Source of the DNA: an uncultured Sinobacteraceae bacterium
GTDB lineage: Bacteria > Pseudomonadota > Gammaproteobacteria > Nevskiales > Nevskiaceae
Reading direction: 5' to 3'
Length of the DNA: 64,000 nucleotides
NCBI GenBank assembly: GCA_903822975.1
Contig: CAIJRD010000008.1
Coordinates: 1-64,000 of the forward strand
The position numbers and the translations under genes were made by a program. Under the pieces are notes generated by a model, which saw only the letters and a program-made list of their open reading frames with translations, was not told the DNA's origin and ran no database searches. Shown here piece by piece: positions 37,589 to 45,337 of this stretch. How positions within the stretch are numbered: the first letter of the stretch is position 1; each line of letters opens with the position of its first letter.

Positions 37589-38371
37589 CTATTCGAATTC
37601 GAGTTCGCTGACCATGCAATCGCCGATCCAGCGCTTCAACAACCCGGCTGCGGCGAGTGCGACTTCATCCGGTTCGATCCATTCGCACAAGCGCTCGCAC
37701 AGTTCGCCGAAACCAAGATTCGACTGCACCGCGTCGAGCGCGGCGGCTTCTTCGACGCCGAGCGCGCGCCAGTGAATCATCTGGTCCTGACGCCACAGCA
37801 GCCAGTCGGCGCGTGGCATCGCCTGATGCTGCGGCAGCTTCTCGTCGCGATTGTGCGCAGCAAGCTGTGCGGCGACATTGCTGCTGAGTGACAAGCGCCG
37901 CACCGAGGGATGCAGCAGCACCCGCATACCGCCCCAGGCATCGGGCGGGATCTGCGCCATCGCTTCGAGCATCAGCTCGGGCGCGTCGGGTGCATCGAAC
38001 ACTTCGCCCTGCGCCCATTCGAACGCCGCCAGTTCGGCGAGCTGCGGCTGCGCCGGATGCACGATGCGCAGATGCTGCGCAAGATGGCGGCCGAACCAGC
38101 GCACCGACGGCGTGTCGGACGGATGTGCCGCGATATAGCCGAATGCGAGCGCTTCGAATGCGTCGTCGCCGAGCACGCGGTGCAGCACCGGATAATCGTT
38201 GCGCAGCACCTCGGCCAGCCGCAGGCGGTAGGCATCGGCATAGATGCCGAGACGCGTCTTGGCATCCGCAATGTCGTCGCCGACCACCAGTCCATCGAGA
38301 TCGTTGCCGGCAAACAGCAGGAAGCTCTGCATGCGCGTCTGCAACGGCGTCAGCAGCGGCGCGGCTCTCAT
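37589..38371 (-). CDS. DUF2063 (HvfC/BufC-type) partner protein of the MNIO enzyme
   Basis: A 260-residue protein with the N-terminal DUF2063 region ([18 protein letters not shown]...[20 protein letters not shown]) typical of HvfC/BufC. Such proteins bind the precursor peptide and present it to the DUF692 enzyme, acting as the recognition subunit. The ATG at 38371 overlaps the DUF692 stop codon (ATGA), so the two subunits are translationally coupled. The family was formerly labelled putative DNA-binding; the operon argues against that. Confidence 0.9.
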   Translation of the reverse strand: MRAAPLLTPLQTRMQSFLLFAGNDLDGLVVGDDIADAKTRLGIYADAYRLRLAEVLRNDYPVLHRVLGDDAFEALAFGYIAAHPSDTPSVRWFGRHLAQHLRIVHPAQPQLAELAAFEWAQGEVFDAPDAPELMLEAMAQIPPDAWGGMRVLLHPSVRRLSLSSNVAAQLAAHNRDEKLPQHQAMPRADWLLWRQDQMIHWRALGVEEAAALDAVQSNLGFGELCERLCEWIEPDEVALAAAGLLKRWIGDCMVSELEFE

Positions 38372-39315
38372 GAGGCGGTGGCCGCAGCGCATGACGATGC
38401 GCCGAGTGCAATAGAAGCTTCGCTGCGATCCGGCACTGCCGCTGCAGAGGTTTCCACCGAGGCGGCGATTGCGCGTGCGCGATCCAATTCGGCCAGCAGC
38501 ACCGGCAGTTCCGGGATGTGATCGTCGCGCTCGATCATTGTCGGCACCTTGCCGAAACGTTGCAGCGCGGAGGCGTACAGCGCCCACACCGGCTCGGGCA
38601 CCGGCGCATCGTGGGTGTCGATCAACAGCGTGCCCTGCTGGCTGTGACCGGCGAGATGAATCTGCTGCACGCGCGATTTCGGAATCGCTTCGAGAAAGAC
38701 CTGCGGATCGAATCCGTGATTGCGGCTGTTGACGTAGATGTTGTTGACGTCGAGCAGCAGACCGCAGTCGGCTTCCTCGGCAACCGCGCGGATGAAATCC
38801 CATTCGCTCAGTGCCGAATGCTTGAACGTCAAATAGCTGGAGACGTTTTCCAGCAGGATCTGCCGACCGAGGAAATCCTGCACCTCGCGCACGCGCCGCG
38901 CGACATGGCGTACGGCCTCGTCGGTTTGCGGCAGCGGCAGCAGATCGTGCAGGTTGCGGCCGGCAACGCCGGTCCAGCAGAAATGATCGGAGATGAAACG
39001 CGGGCGCACGCGTTCGGCGAGCGCCTTTAATTGAATGAGGTAAGCGCGATCGAGTGGATCGGTGCTACCGATCGACAAGGACACGCCATGCATCACCAGC
39101 GGATAACGTTCGGCGATGCGGTCCAGATAGTGCAGCGGCTTGCCGCCGCCGACCATGTAGTTTTCGCTGAGAATCTCGAACCAGTCGATCGGCCAGGCAT
39201 CGTGGCCAGACTCGACCTCAGGTCCGTTGAGGATCGCTTCGTAATGATCGGTGCGCAGACCGAGACCGAAGCCGAGCGCGGCGTTCGATGCGATGTGTGG
39301 GCTGGCCTTGCGCAT
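38368..39315 (-). CDS. DUF692 multinuclear non-heme iron oxidative enzyme (MNIO), HvfB/BufB type
   Basis: A 315-residue TIM-barrel protein of the DUF692/UPF0276 family. In characterised members two or three iron atoms drive oxidation of cysteines in a precursor peptide, forming oxazolone- or thiooxazole-type copper ligands. Likely metal-site segments are visible: [40 protein letters not shown] and DTHDAPV. It is next to a Cys-repeat precursor and a DUF2063 partner, the standard set. The C-terminus is Ala/Ser-rich. The ATG at 39315 lies 85 bases after the precursor gene. Confidence 0.93.
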   Translation of the reverse strand: MRKASPHIASNAALGFGLGLRTDHYEAILNGPEVESGHDAWPIDWFEILSENYMVGGGKPLHYLDRIAERYPLVMHGVSLSIGSTDPLDRAYLIQLKALAERVRPRFISDHFCWTGVAGRNLHDLLPLPQTDEAVRHVARRVREVQDFLGRQILLENVSSYLTFKHSALSEWDFIRAVAEEADCGLLLDVNNIYVNSRNHGFDPQVFLEAIPKSRVQQIHLAGHSQQGTLLIDTHDAPVPEPVWALYASALQRFGKVPTMIERDDHIPELPVLLAELDRARAIAASVETSAAAVPDRSEASIALGASSCAAATAS

Positions 39316-39336
39316 TTTTTCAGTGTCCTGAAACCG

Positions 39337-39368
39337 AGGCCGACGATCGTGTTAGCGATCGCCGGCCT
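39337..39368 (-). other. Intercistronic hairpin between bufferin precursor and MNIO genes
   Basis: A 13-bp stem (39337-39349 against 39356-39368, one mismatch) with a six-base loop lies in the 85-base gap between precursor and enzyme genes. It is not followed by a U-run, so partial readthrough or 3'-end protection is more likely than full termination. This would give more precursor message than enzyme message, as is common in peptide-modification operons. Confidence 0.65.
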
Positions 39369-39400
39369 GGCATCAAGCCTTGATGCGGACTGTGCTCGAC

Positions 39401-39667
39401 TTACTTGGCCGCTTCGAACTTGCCACCAGCAGTGGCGCAATCTTCCTTCGACTTCTCAACGAAGCCCTGGCCCTTGCAGGCGTTCTGGCCCTTGCAGGAG
39501 TTCTTCGCGGTCTTGCAGGCGCTGGTGCCCTTGCAGGAGTTGGCGCCCATGCAGTGGCCCATCTTCGCGTCGGCGGTATCGCCGGCCGAAGCCATCGGAG
39601 CGGCCAGGAACATCGTGGCGGCAGCAGCGGCGAGAGCAAAGCCATTCATTTTGGTTGCGAGTTTCAT
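39401..39667 (-). CDS. Bufferin-type precursor peptide with Cys repeats (BufA2-like)
   Basis: An 88-residue secreted peptide. A Sec signal peptide (about 1-28, ending PMASA) is followed by a Lys/Gly/Cys-rich core with Cys39, 45, 51, 58 and 64 at six- or seven-residue spacing (CKGxxA-type units), then Cys77 in KEDCATAGGK. This matches BufA2-type bufferin precursors, whose cysteines are modified by the DUF692 enzyme to bind copper in the periplasm. GGAGA lies seven bases before the ATG at 39667; an upstream TTG at 39673 is less likely. Copper binding is inferred from the family. Confidence 0.87.
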   Translation of the reverse strand: MKLATKMNGFALAAAAATMFLAAPMASAGDTADAKMGHCMGANSCKGTSACKTAKNSCKGQNACKGQGFVEKSKEDCATAGGKFEAAK

Positions 39668-39760
39668 TATCAATCTCCAGAGACCCTTGAGGTCGTTTCA
39701 GTTACGTGGACTTTCGATTCGGGTACTTCGGTGAGCGACATCTCGATCACCTCTGCACCC

Positions 39761-39787
39761 GACAAAGCGTACCGTGCGTCCGTTACA
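39761..39787 (-). promoter_or_regulatory. Possible ECF-sigma-type promoter for the bufferin operon
   Basis: On the minus strand TGTAAC (39787-39782) is followed 18 bases later by GTC (39763-39761). The GTAAC-type -35 box resembles those of ECF sigma factors, one class of which (SigF) controls bufferin genes in Caulobacter. A second GTAAC/GTCT pair lies at 39705-39681 but is too close to the ribosome-binding site. This is a weak pattern match only. Confidence 0.3.
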
Positions 39788-39963
39788 ACGCCCATGCTCG
39801 GCCGTGTCGCTTTCATATCTCATCGTCCCGGTCGCGCTGATGTTGGTCGGACCCTGACAGCTACTCCATCGCCCGCCATACGGATGCAGCGGACCGACGG
39901 AGCATATATGGCGCGACGCTGCTGCGTGATATAGATTCAAGCTCACCTGTCGCCGGATTCATC

Positions 39964-40314
39964 GTGAAACATTGTCTGATTGCGCTACTGATCGGTGCTG
40001 CCGCAACCGCGGCCTGCGCCGATGAACTCGCACTGCCGGCGCCAGCCGATGCCGCGGTCAATGCACCGTCCAGCGAATCTGTTGCAGTGCCGCATAAAGG
40101 CGAAACGATGCAGGCAGTGCGACATCAGTTCGGTGAACCGCAGTTGAAGCACGCGGCGGTCGGCGGCGACGCGCCACGTCATCCGCCGATCACACGCTGG
40201 GACTACAACGGCTTTTCGGTGTTCTTCGAGCATGCGCATGTGGTGGACTCGGTTGTGCCCGACCGTCCGCCGCCGGTCTATCACAGCGAGCAGTTGCAAG
40301 CCGTCAGCCAGTAG
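39964..40314 (+). CDS. Small periplasmic protein of unknown function
   Basis: A 116-residue protein with a signal peptide (MKHCLIALLIGAAATAACADE) starting at GTG. The mature part contains GETMQAVRHQFGEPQLKHAAVGG, PPITRWDYNGFSVFFEHAHVVDSVV, a pattern resembling small SmpA/BamE-like domains (short helical part, then strands ending in an exported-protein W-Y motif). I do not recognise a named family. It is divergent from the bufferin operon, and the spacer of 296 bases could serve both. Confidence 0.75.
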   Translation: MKHCLIALLIGAAATAACADELALPAPADAAVNAPSSESVAVPHKGETMQAVRHQFGEPQLKHAAVGGDAPRHPPITRWDYNGFSVFFEHAHVVDSVVPDRPPPVYHSEQLQAVSQ

Positions 40315-40477
40315 CCTCGTGCACTGACGCAGTCGGCTGAGGCAAGGCTGCACCGCGATACCCGGCCTTCACGCCGCTGTCATCCGGCTGCGCGAGTCTG
40401 CTAAAAGTCGGCGGGATCACACCTGATCGGGGTACGATCGCCGCCCGCTTTTCACTCATCGACGCCGCCGAGCCCAC

Positions 40478-41533
40478 ATGCCCTCCCGAGCCTTCCTCCC
40501 ACCCGAATGGGCGCCGCAATCTGCCGTGATGCTGACCTGGCCGCGCCGCGACGGCGACTTCGCCAAGAGCTTCGAGGCGGTCGAGCGCAATTTCTTCGCA
40601 ATCGCGGTGGCGATCGCCCGTTTCGAGAACCTGCACGTGAACGTCGCCGATGACGCGCCCGGCCTGGCCGCGAAGCTGGTGGGTGCCGGCGTGCCGAAGT
40701 CGAAGCTGCGCGTTTACCAAGTGCCGAACGACGACGTCTGGGCACGCGACCATGGACCGATCACGGTCCTGCGTGGCGATGGTGATGCTGCACAGGTCGT
40801 GCATCTGGATTTCGTGTTCAATGGTTGGGGCGGCAAGTTCCCGGCGGCGCGCGACAATGAACTCACGCAGCGTTTGATCACGCTCGGTGCCTGGGACGCG
40901 CCGGTCGAGTCGATCGACTTCGTACTCGAAGGCGGCGGCATCGAGGTCGACGGCGCCGGCAGCCTGTTGACCACCGAGCGCTGCCTGCTCGCTCCGACGC
41001 GTAATCCGAAACTCAAGCGCGCCGAGATCGAAGCGATGCTGATGGAAAAGTTCGGCGTGCAGCGCGTGCTGTGGCTCAAGCACGGCGACCTTGCCGGCGA
41101 CGATACCGATGGCCATATCGATACCATCGCGCGCTTCTGCAATGCACATACGATCGCCTACCAGGCCTGCGACGACGCGCGCGACCCGCACTTTGCGGAT
41201 CTCGCCGCAATGGCCGAAGAACTGCGTGCGCTGCGTACACCTGGCGGCATGCCCTACGATCTGGTGCCGCTGCCGCTGCCGCAACCGATCCGCGACGAAG
41301 ACGGCAAGGTGCTTCCCGCCGGTTACGCGAACTTCCTGATCATCAACGGCGCGGTGCTGGCTCCGGTGTATGGCGACGTCGCCGACGAGCCGGCGATTGC
41401 GCAGCTGCGCAGCTGTTTCCCGGAGCGCGAAGTCGTGCCGATTGATTGTCGCGCGCTGATTCACCAGTATGGCAGCCTGCATTGCGTCACCATGCAGATA
41501 CCGGCCGCACCGAGCGAGCAAGCCAGCGTTTGA
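40478..41533 (+). CDS. aguA: Agmatine deiminase
   Basis: A 351-residue member of the peptidylarginine-deiminase fold that converts agmatine to N-carbamoylputrescine. Residues SAVMLTWPRRDGDF, NDDVWARDHGP and the catalytic Cys336 in GSLHCVTMQ are typical, as are the GGGIEVDG and HIDTIARFCN segments. It begins a three-gene run with a small membrane-like protein and aguB, so agmatine-to-putrescine conversion is complete here. Confidence 0.95.
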   Translation: MPSRAFLPPEWAPQSAVMLTWPRRDGDFAKSFEAVERNFFAIAVAIARFENLHVNVADDAPGLAAKLVGAGVPKSKLRVYQVPNDDVWARDHGPITVLRGDGDAAQVVHLDFVFNGWGGKFPAARDNELTQRLITLGAWDAPVESIDFVLEGGGIEVDGAGSLLTTERCLLAPTRNPKLKRAEIEAMLMEKFGVQRVLWLKHGDLAGDDTDGHIDTIARFCNAHTIAYQACDDARDPHFADLAAMAEELRALRTPGGMPYDLVPLPLPQPIRDEDGKVLPAGYANFLIINGAVLAPVYGDVADEPAIAQLRSCFPEREVVPIDCRALIHQYGSLHCVTMQIPAAPSEQASV

Positions 41534-41601
41534 CGCAAGCCTCGCGGAGCACTCGCAGCGGCCAAACTTGAACGCGGCGATTTGTGCCGCACGATGGATG
41601 C

Positions 41602-41844
41602 ATGCGCTTGAATAAAACTTTCCGCGAGTTTCGCGACTTCGCCGACGATCACCACATGACGATGCCCTTGTCGGTCGCCGCCGGCGCGTTGAAAGGCGCC
41701 ATCGTCGGTCTTGCGATCGGCAAGCTCGCGCTGGCCACCGCGGCCGGCATCGCTGGCGGCGCTGCAGTCGGTGCGGCAGTGAGCTGGCGCAACCAGCAAC
41801 GCAAGCGCGTGATCGCGCGAAACGACGACGGGGTGCCGCGATGA
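41602..41844 (+). CDS. Small Gly/Ala-rich membrane-like protein between aguA and aguB
   Basis: An 80-residue protein. A basic, aromatic N-terminus (MRLNKTFREFRDFADDHH) precedes two Gly/Ala hydrophobic stretches (about 23-40 and 44-60), then a basic tail (NQQRKRVIARND). The Gly-rich stretches resemble glycine-zipper transmembrane segments. The ATG at 41602 was chosen; a GTG at 41584 is possible. Its stop overlaps the aguB ATG (ATGA), so it is translationally coupled to the putrescine gene. Its function is unknown. Confidence 0.7.
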   Translation: MRLNKTFREFRDFADDHHMTMPLSVAAGALKGAIVGLAIGKLALATAAGIAGGAAVGAAVSWRNQQRKRVIARNDDGVPR

Positions 41845-42752
41845 GCCGTCTGCTGCGCGCCGCCATCGTGCAGCACGCCTGCAGCAGTGACCGCGCGGAC
41901 AATCTCGCGCGTTCGACCGCCGCCATCCGCGAAGCCGCAGCCGCCGGCGCGCAGCTGGTGCTGCTGCAGGAGCTGCATACGAGTCTGTATTTCTGCCAGC
42001 ACGAGTCGACCGCGCTGTTCGATCTGGCCGAATCGATACCCGGCCCTTCGACCGATTATTTCGGCGCGCTGGCGAAGGAGCTTGGCGTCGTCATCGTCGC
42101 CTCCCTGTTCGAAAAGCGTGCGGCCGGGCTGTATCACAACACCGCCGTGGTGCTCGAACGCGATGGCCGCCTGATTGGCAAGTACCGCAAGATGCACATC
42201 CCGGACGATCCGGGCTACTACGAGAAGTTCTACTTCACGCCGGGCGATGCCGCGACCAGCGGCGCACCGCCGGCCGGCTTCGTGCCGATCGAAACCTCGG
42301 TCGGCAAGCTCGGCGTGCTGGTGTGCTGGGACCAGTGGTATCCGGAAGCGGCGCGCTTGATGGCGCTCGCCGGTGCGGAGTTGTTGCTGTACCCGACCGC
42401 GATCGGCGCCAACCCGGCCGATCCCGTCGACGAGCAGCAACGACAGCGCGATGCCTGGATCACGATCCAGCGTGCGCATGCGGTGGCCAACGGTCTGCCG
42501 GTGCTGGTATCCAACCGCATCGGCTTCGAGGCCGACCCGACCGAGCAAACCGCCGGCGCGCAGTTCTGGGGATCGAGCTTCGTCGCCGGCCCTCAAGGCG
42601 AGTTTCTGGCGCAGGCCTCGACCGACGGCGCCGAAGTTCGCGTGGTCGACATCGACCTCGAGCGTTCCGAAAACGTGCGCCGTTGGTGGCCGTTTCTGCG
42701 CGACCGCCGCGTCGACGCCTACGGCGATCTGGTCAGGCGCTTCCGCGACTGA
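41841..42752 (+). CDS. aguB: N-carbamoylputrescine amidase
   Basis: A 303-residue nitrilase-superfamily enzyme that makes putrescine from N-carbamoylputrescine. The catalytic triad is Glu44 (LLQELHTS), Lys117 (YRKMHIP) and Cys162 (VLVCWDQWYPE). The DPGYYEKFYFTPGD stretch is specific for the AguB type. It completes the aguA pathway, with its ATG overlapping the stop of the small upstream gene. Confidence 0.95.
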   Translation: MSRLLRAAIVQHACSSDRADNLARSTAAIREAAAAGAQLVLLQELHTSLYFCQHESTALFDLAESIPGPSTDYFGALAKELGVVIVASLFEKRAAGLYHNTAVVLERDGRLIGKYRKMHIPDDPGYYEKFYFTPGDAATSGAPPAGFVPIETSVGKLGVLVCWDQWYPEAARLMALAGAELLLYPTAIGANPADPVDEQQRQRDAWITIQRAHAVANGLPVLVSNRIGFEADPTEQTAGAQFWGSSFVAGPQGEFLAQASTDGAEVRVVDIDLERSENVRRWWPFLRDRRVDAYGDLVRRFRD

Positions 42753-43268
42753 CGCTTCCTTCTGCCTGCAGCGATTGCTGCGAGCACGGCCGGCGCGGGC
42801 GTTTCTTGGGTTATCGATTCTGATTGTCGGCGGCGCCACCGATTGCGGCGTCGTGTCGGCACGCGGTCGCGCGACAAAGATTCGCCAGCCCACGTCTTGG
42901 CTGACTTTTTTCTTTCCGCCTTCTCCGCCGATTTCTCGGCCCCGTTTCTACAGCTGATTTCTCCAGCCGGTTTGTCCAGCCGGTTTGTCCAGCCGATCTC
43001 TCCACACTTAATGAGACCCAAGTTGCGGCTTGGATTTTCGGCGCGCATGGCGTCACCGGCTGATGCGCCTGGTCTAAGGCCCGATTGCGGCCGCTTCAAT
43101 GGCAAATCGGGCGGCCCCGCAAGGGTCCTCCTGCCGGTAGCCGTTCGTGCGAGACGACTATTTTTGCAGTCGATTCAGACAGTCGCGATGTATTTTCCGG
43201 CTTTGCTCTTGACCTCGGCCTGCGAATCAACAAAATAGCTGCCTGAGCAGTAATTGTTTTAGCAGTAA
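42753..43268. repeat. Spacer with 13-bp tandem array (42923-42999)
   Basis: The 516-base gap between aguB and the marR operon contains six tandem units of 12-13 bp (consensus CTCCAGCCGGTTT, most diverged at the left). Short frames here look spurious. The promoter and operator of the efflux operon occupy the right end (listed separately). Confidence 0.8.
43209..43268 (+). promoter_or_regulatory. Promoter and possible operator of the marR-emrAB operon
   Basis: TTGACC (43209-43214) is followed after 16 bases by CAAAAT (43231-43236), a fair sigma-70 promoter. Downstream, AGCAGTAA occurs at 43246 and again at 43261, a 15-base direct repeat between the -10 box and the marR ATG. Such a site would suit binding by the MarR protein itself, but this is inference. 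Confidence 0.55.
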
Positions 43269-43784
43269 ATGCCGAGGCACCCAATGTTAAAGCAGCATTA
43301 CAAGGCGGCGACGTACAAGGCGAAGGCCAGCATCGGCTATTTGGTCAAGCGCGCCCACGCGCTGATGCACGACAACATGGACTCCGCTTTTGCCGAGCAG
43401 GGATTCACCTTCATGCAGTGGGTCGTGATGATGTATCTGCGCGACGGCATTGCACTCAATCCAAAAGACATTTGCGGACAATTCCGCCACGACAGCGGTG
43501 CGCTGACGCGCGTGATCGATCAACTCGCCGAGCGCGGCCTGTTGGAACGCGTGCGCGGCCTTGTTGACCGGCGTACGGTGGATCTGCACCTGACACCCGC
43601 CGGGCGCGCCGCCGTCGAAGGTTTGATTCCGACCGTGGTCGGCAAGCTGAATACGGCGCTGGCCGACTTCAGCAGCGCCGAAGTGAAGGAGTTCACGCGT
43701 TTGCTGAACAAGCTCAACGATGCGATGCAGCTGAATCTGGAGCGTGCAGCGAGCGATACCGACGTCGCCGCGCCAAAGGAATGA
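43269..43784 (+). CDS. MarR-family transcriptional regulator of the efflux operon
   Basis: A 171-residue winged-helix regulator. The helix-turn-helix and wing are visible around LNPKDICGQFRHDSGALTRVIDQLAERGLLERVRGLVDRRTVDLHLTPAGR (about residues 60-115). It heads an operon for a tripartite EmrAB-OMF pump, as in E. coli mprA/emrR-emrAB, so it is probably a local repressor released by hydrophobic drugs. ATGs at 43269 and 43284 are possible. Its stop overlaps the next start. Confidence 0.88.
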   Translation: MPRHPMLKQHYKAATYKAKASIGYLVKRAHALMHDNMDSAFAEQGFTFMQWVVMMYLRDGIALNPKDICGQFRHDSGALTRVIDQLAERGLLERVRGLVDRRTVDLHLTPAGRAAVEGLIPTVVGKLNTALADFSSAEVKEFTRLLNKLNDAMQLNLERAASDTDVAAPKE

Positions 43785-45337
43785 ACATGATCCGGACTCT
43801 CCTGTCGGCGCGCGCGCCGACCGTCATTTCAGTGGCACTCGGCCTGTTGCTTTCGGCCTGCGTACTGCCGCCCACGCAAACGCCTGCCGCGCAGCCGCTG
43901 GCGAGCGAGCACATGGGGCTGACGGATGTCGCAGTCGCACCGGCGCCGGAAGGCTGGTGGAAGAGTTTCGACGACGAGCAGCTGAACCAACTGATCGAGC
44001 GGGCATTCAGCAACAGCCCCAGCCTCGCGCAAGCCAGCGCACGTTTGCGTGAAGCGGTGTCGCAAGCGGATGCGGCGCACGCCGGGCTGCTGCCGCATGC
44101 AACGCTCGATGCCACCGTCATGCGTCAGCGCGCGCCGGAGAACTTCATCGTGCCGCCGCCGCTGGCCGGCAGCGTGTTCTGGACCGGTGTGGGTGGTGCG
44201 AATCTCAGCTGGGATCTCGACTTCTGGGGCCGTCAGGCCGATGCGCTGAAGCAGGCGCGTGCGCTGGCGCAGGCGTCGGGGTATGAGATCGAAAGCGCAC
44301 GCCTGTTGCTCGCCGGTGCGATCGCCCAGGCCTACATCGACCTTTATCGCGATAGCGCACTGGCGGATATCGCCGCACGCGCCGAAGCGCAGCGCCAGCA
44401 CATCATCGACATCACGCGCCAGCGCGTCGCTGCCGGACTCGACACACAGCTGGAACTGCGCACCGCCGAAGCGCAGTTGCCGCAGGCGCGCGTCGAACAC
44501 GCGCAGGCGCAGGCGTCGGTGGATCTCGCGATCCACCAGCTTGCCGCGATCAGCGGCGATGGCGCGACTGCGTACGCGACGATCCAGCGGCCGCAGATCA
44601 ATCTCGACGCCGCGCTGCCTTTGCCGACCGCGCTGCCGATCAACCTGCTCGCACGACGCCCCGATGTGCTGGCCGCGCGTCTGCAGGTGGATGCCGCCGA
44701 TGCACAGCGGCTCGCCGCCAACGCGGCGTTCTATCCCGACGTCAGTCTGCGCGCGCTCGCGGGCTTCGGCGCCTTCGGTCTGGATCATCTGTTCGAACTC
44801 AGCGCGCGCAGCTATGGCGGCGGTGCGGTGGTTTCGCTGCCGCTGTTCGACGGCGGCCGTCTGCGTGCCGAGTATCGCGGCAGCGAGGCGCTGCTCGACG
44901 AAGCGGTTGCGCACTACAACCAAACCGTGCTGCAGGCCGTGCAGCAGACCGCCGATCAGCTGACTCGCATCGACGCGCTCACGCGCGAACGTGCCGATCA
45001 GGCGCAGACGCTGGCTGCCAGTGAGGATGCGTATCGCATCGCCGAGGAGCGCTATCGCGCCGGCCTGGCCAGCTACCTGTCGGTGCTGAATGCCGAAACG
45101 CAGGTCTTGAACGCACGTCGCAGCAGTGTCGACATCATTGCGAATCAAGTGATCGCGCGCGTCACCCTGCTGCTGGCGCTCGGCGGCAGCTTCGATCCCG
45201 CCGCCAACACTGCGCCGCCCGCTGCAACGCCGCCGACGCCGGTTGCCACCGGGGCGACCACCGATTCCGCAGCACCCGCGAATTCACCACCTTCGAATTC
45301 ATCAACTTCCGAACTTGCCCTGCAGGCCCAACCATGA
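43781..45337 (+). CDS. Outer-membrane efflux channel lipoprotein (OprM/NodT type)
   Basis: A 518-residue outer-membrane factor. The signal peptide ends in a lipobox with Cys27 (LLLSAC). The tandem OEP domains are visible: WWKSFDDEQLNQLIERAFSNSPSLAQA (start) and later AQAYIDLYRD, LARRPDVLAARLQ, YPDVSLRALAGFGAF. The C-terminus has a Pro/Thr/Ser-rich, poorly conserved tail. Its ATG overlaps the marR stop, and its stop overlaps the adaptor gene. Confidence 0.92.
   Translation: MNMIRTLLSARAPTVISVALGLLLSACVLPPTQTPAAQPLASEHMGLTDVAVAPAPEGWWKSFDDEQLNQLIERAFSNSPSLAQASARLREAVSQADAAHAGLLPHATLDATVMRQRAPENFIVPPPLAGSVFWTGVGGANLSWDLDFWGRQADALKQARALAQASGYEIESARLLLAGAIAQAYIDLYRDSALADIAARAEAQRQHIIDITRQRVAAGLDTQLELRTAEAQLPQARVEHAQAQASVDLAIHQLAAISGDGATAYATIQRPQINLDAALPLPTALPINLLARRPDVLAARLQVDAADAQRLAANAAFYPDVSLRALAGFGAFGLDHLFELSARSYGGGAVVSLPLFDGGRLRAEYRGSEALLDEAVAHYNQTVLQAVQQTADQLTRIDALTRERADQAQTLAASEDAYRIAEERYRAGLASYLSVLNAETQVLNARRSSVDIIANQVIARVTLLLALGGSFDPAANTAPPAATPPTPVATGATTDSAAPANSPPSNSSTSELALQAQP

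Noticed and set aside
37589..38371. DNA-binding label for the DUF2063 protein
   Set aside because: The old family label suggests DNA binding, but coupling to the DUF692 enzyme and the precursor context support a peptide-recognition role.
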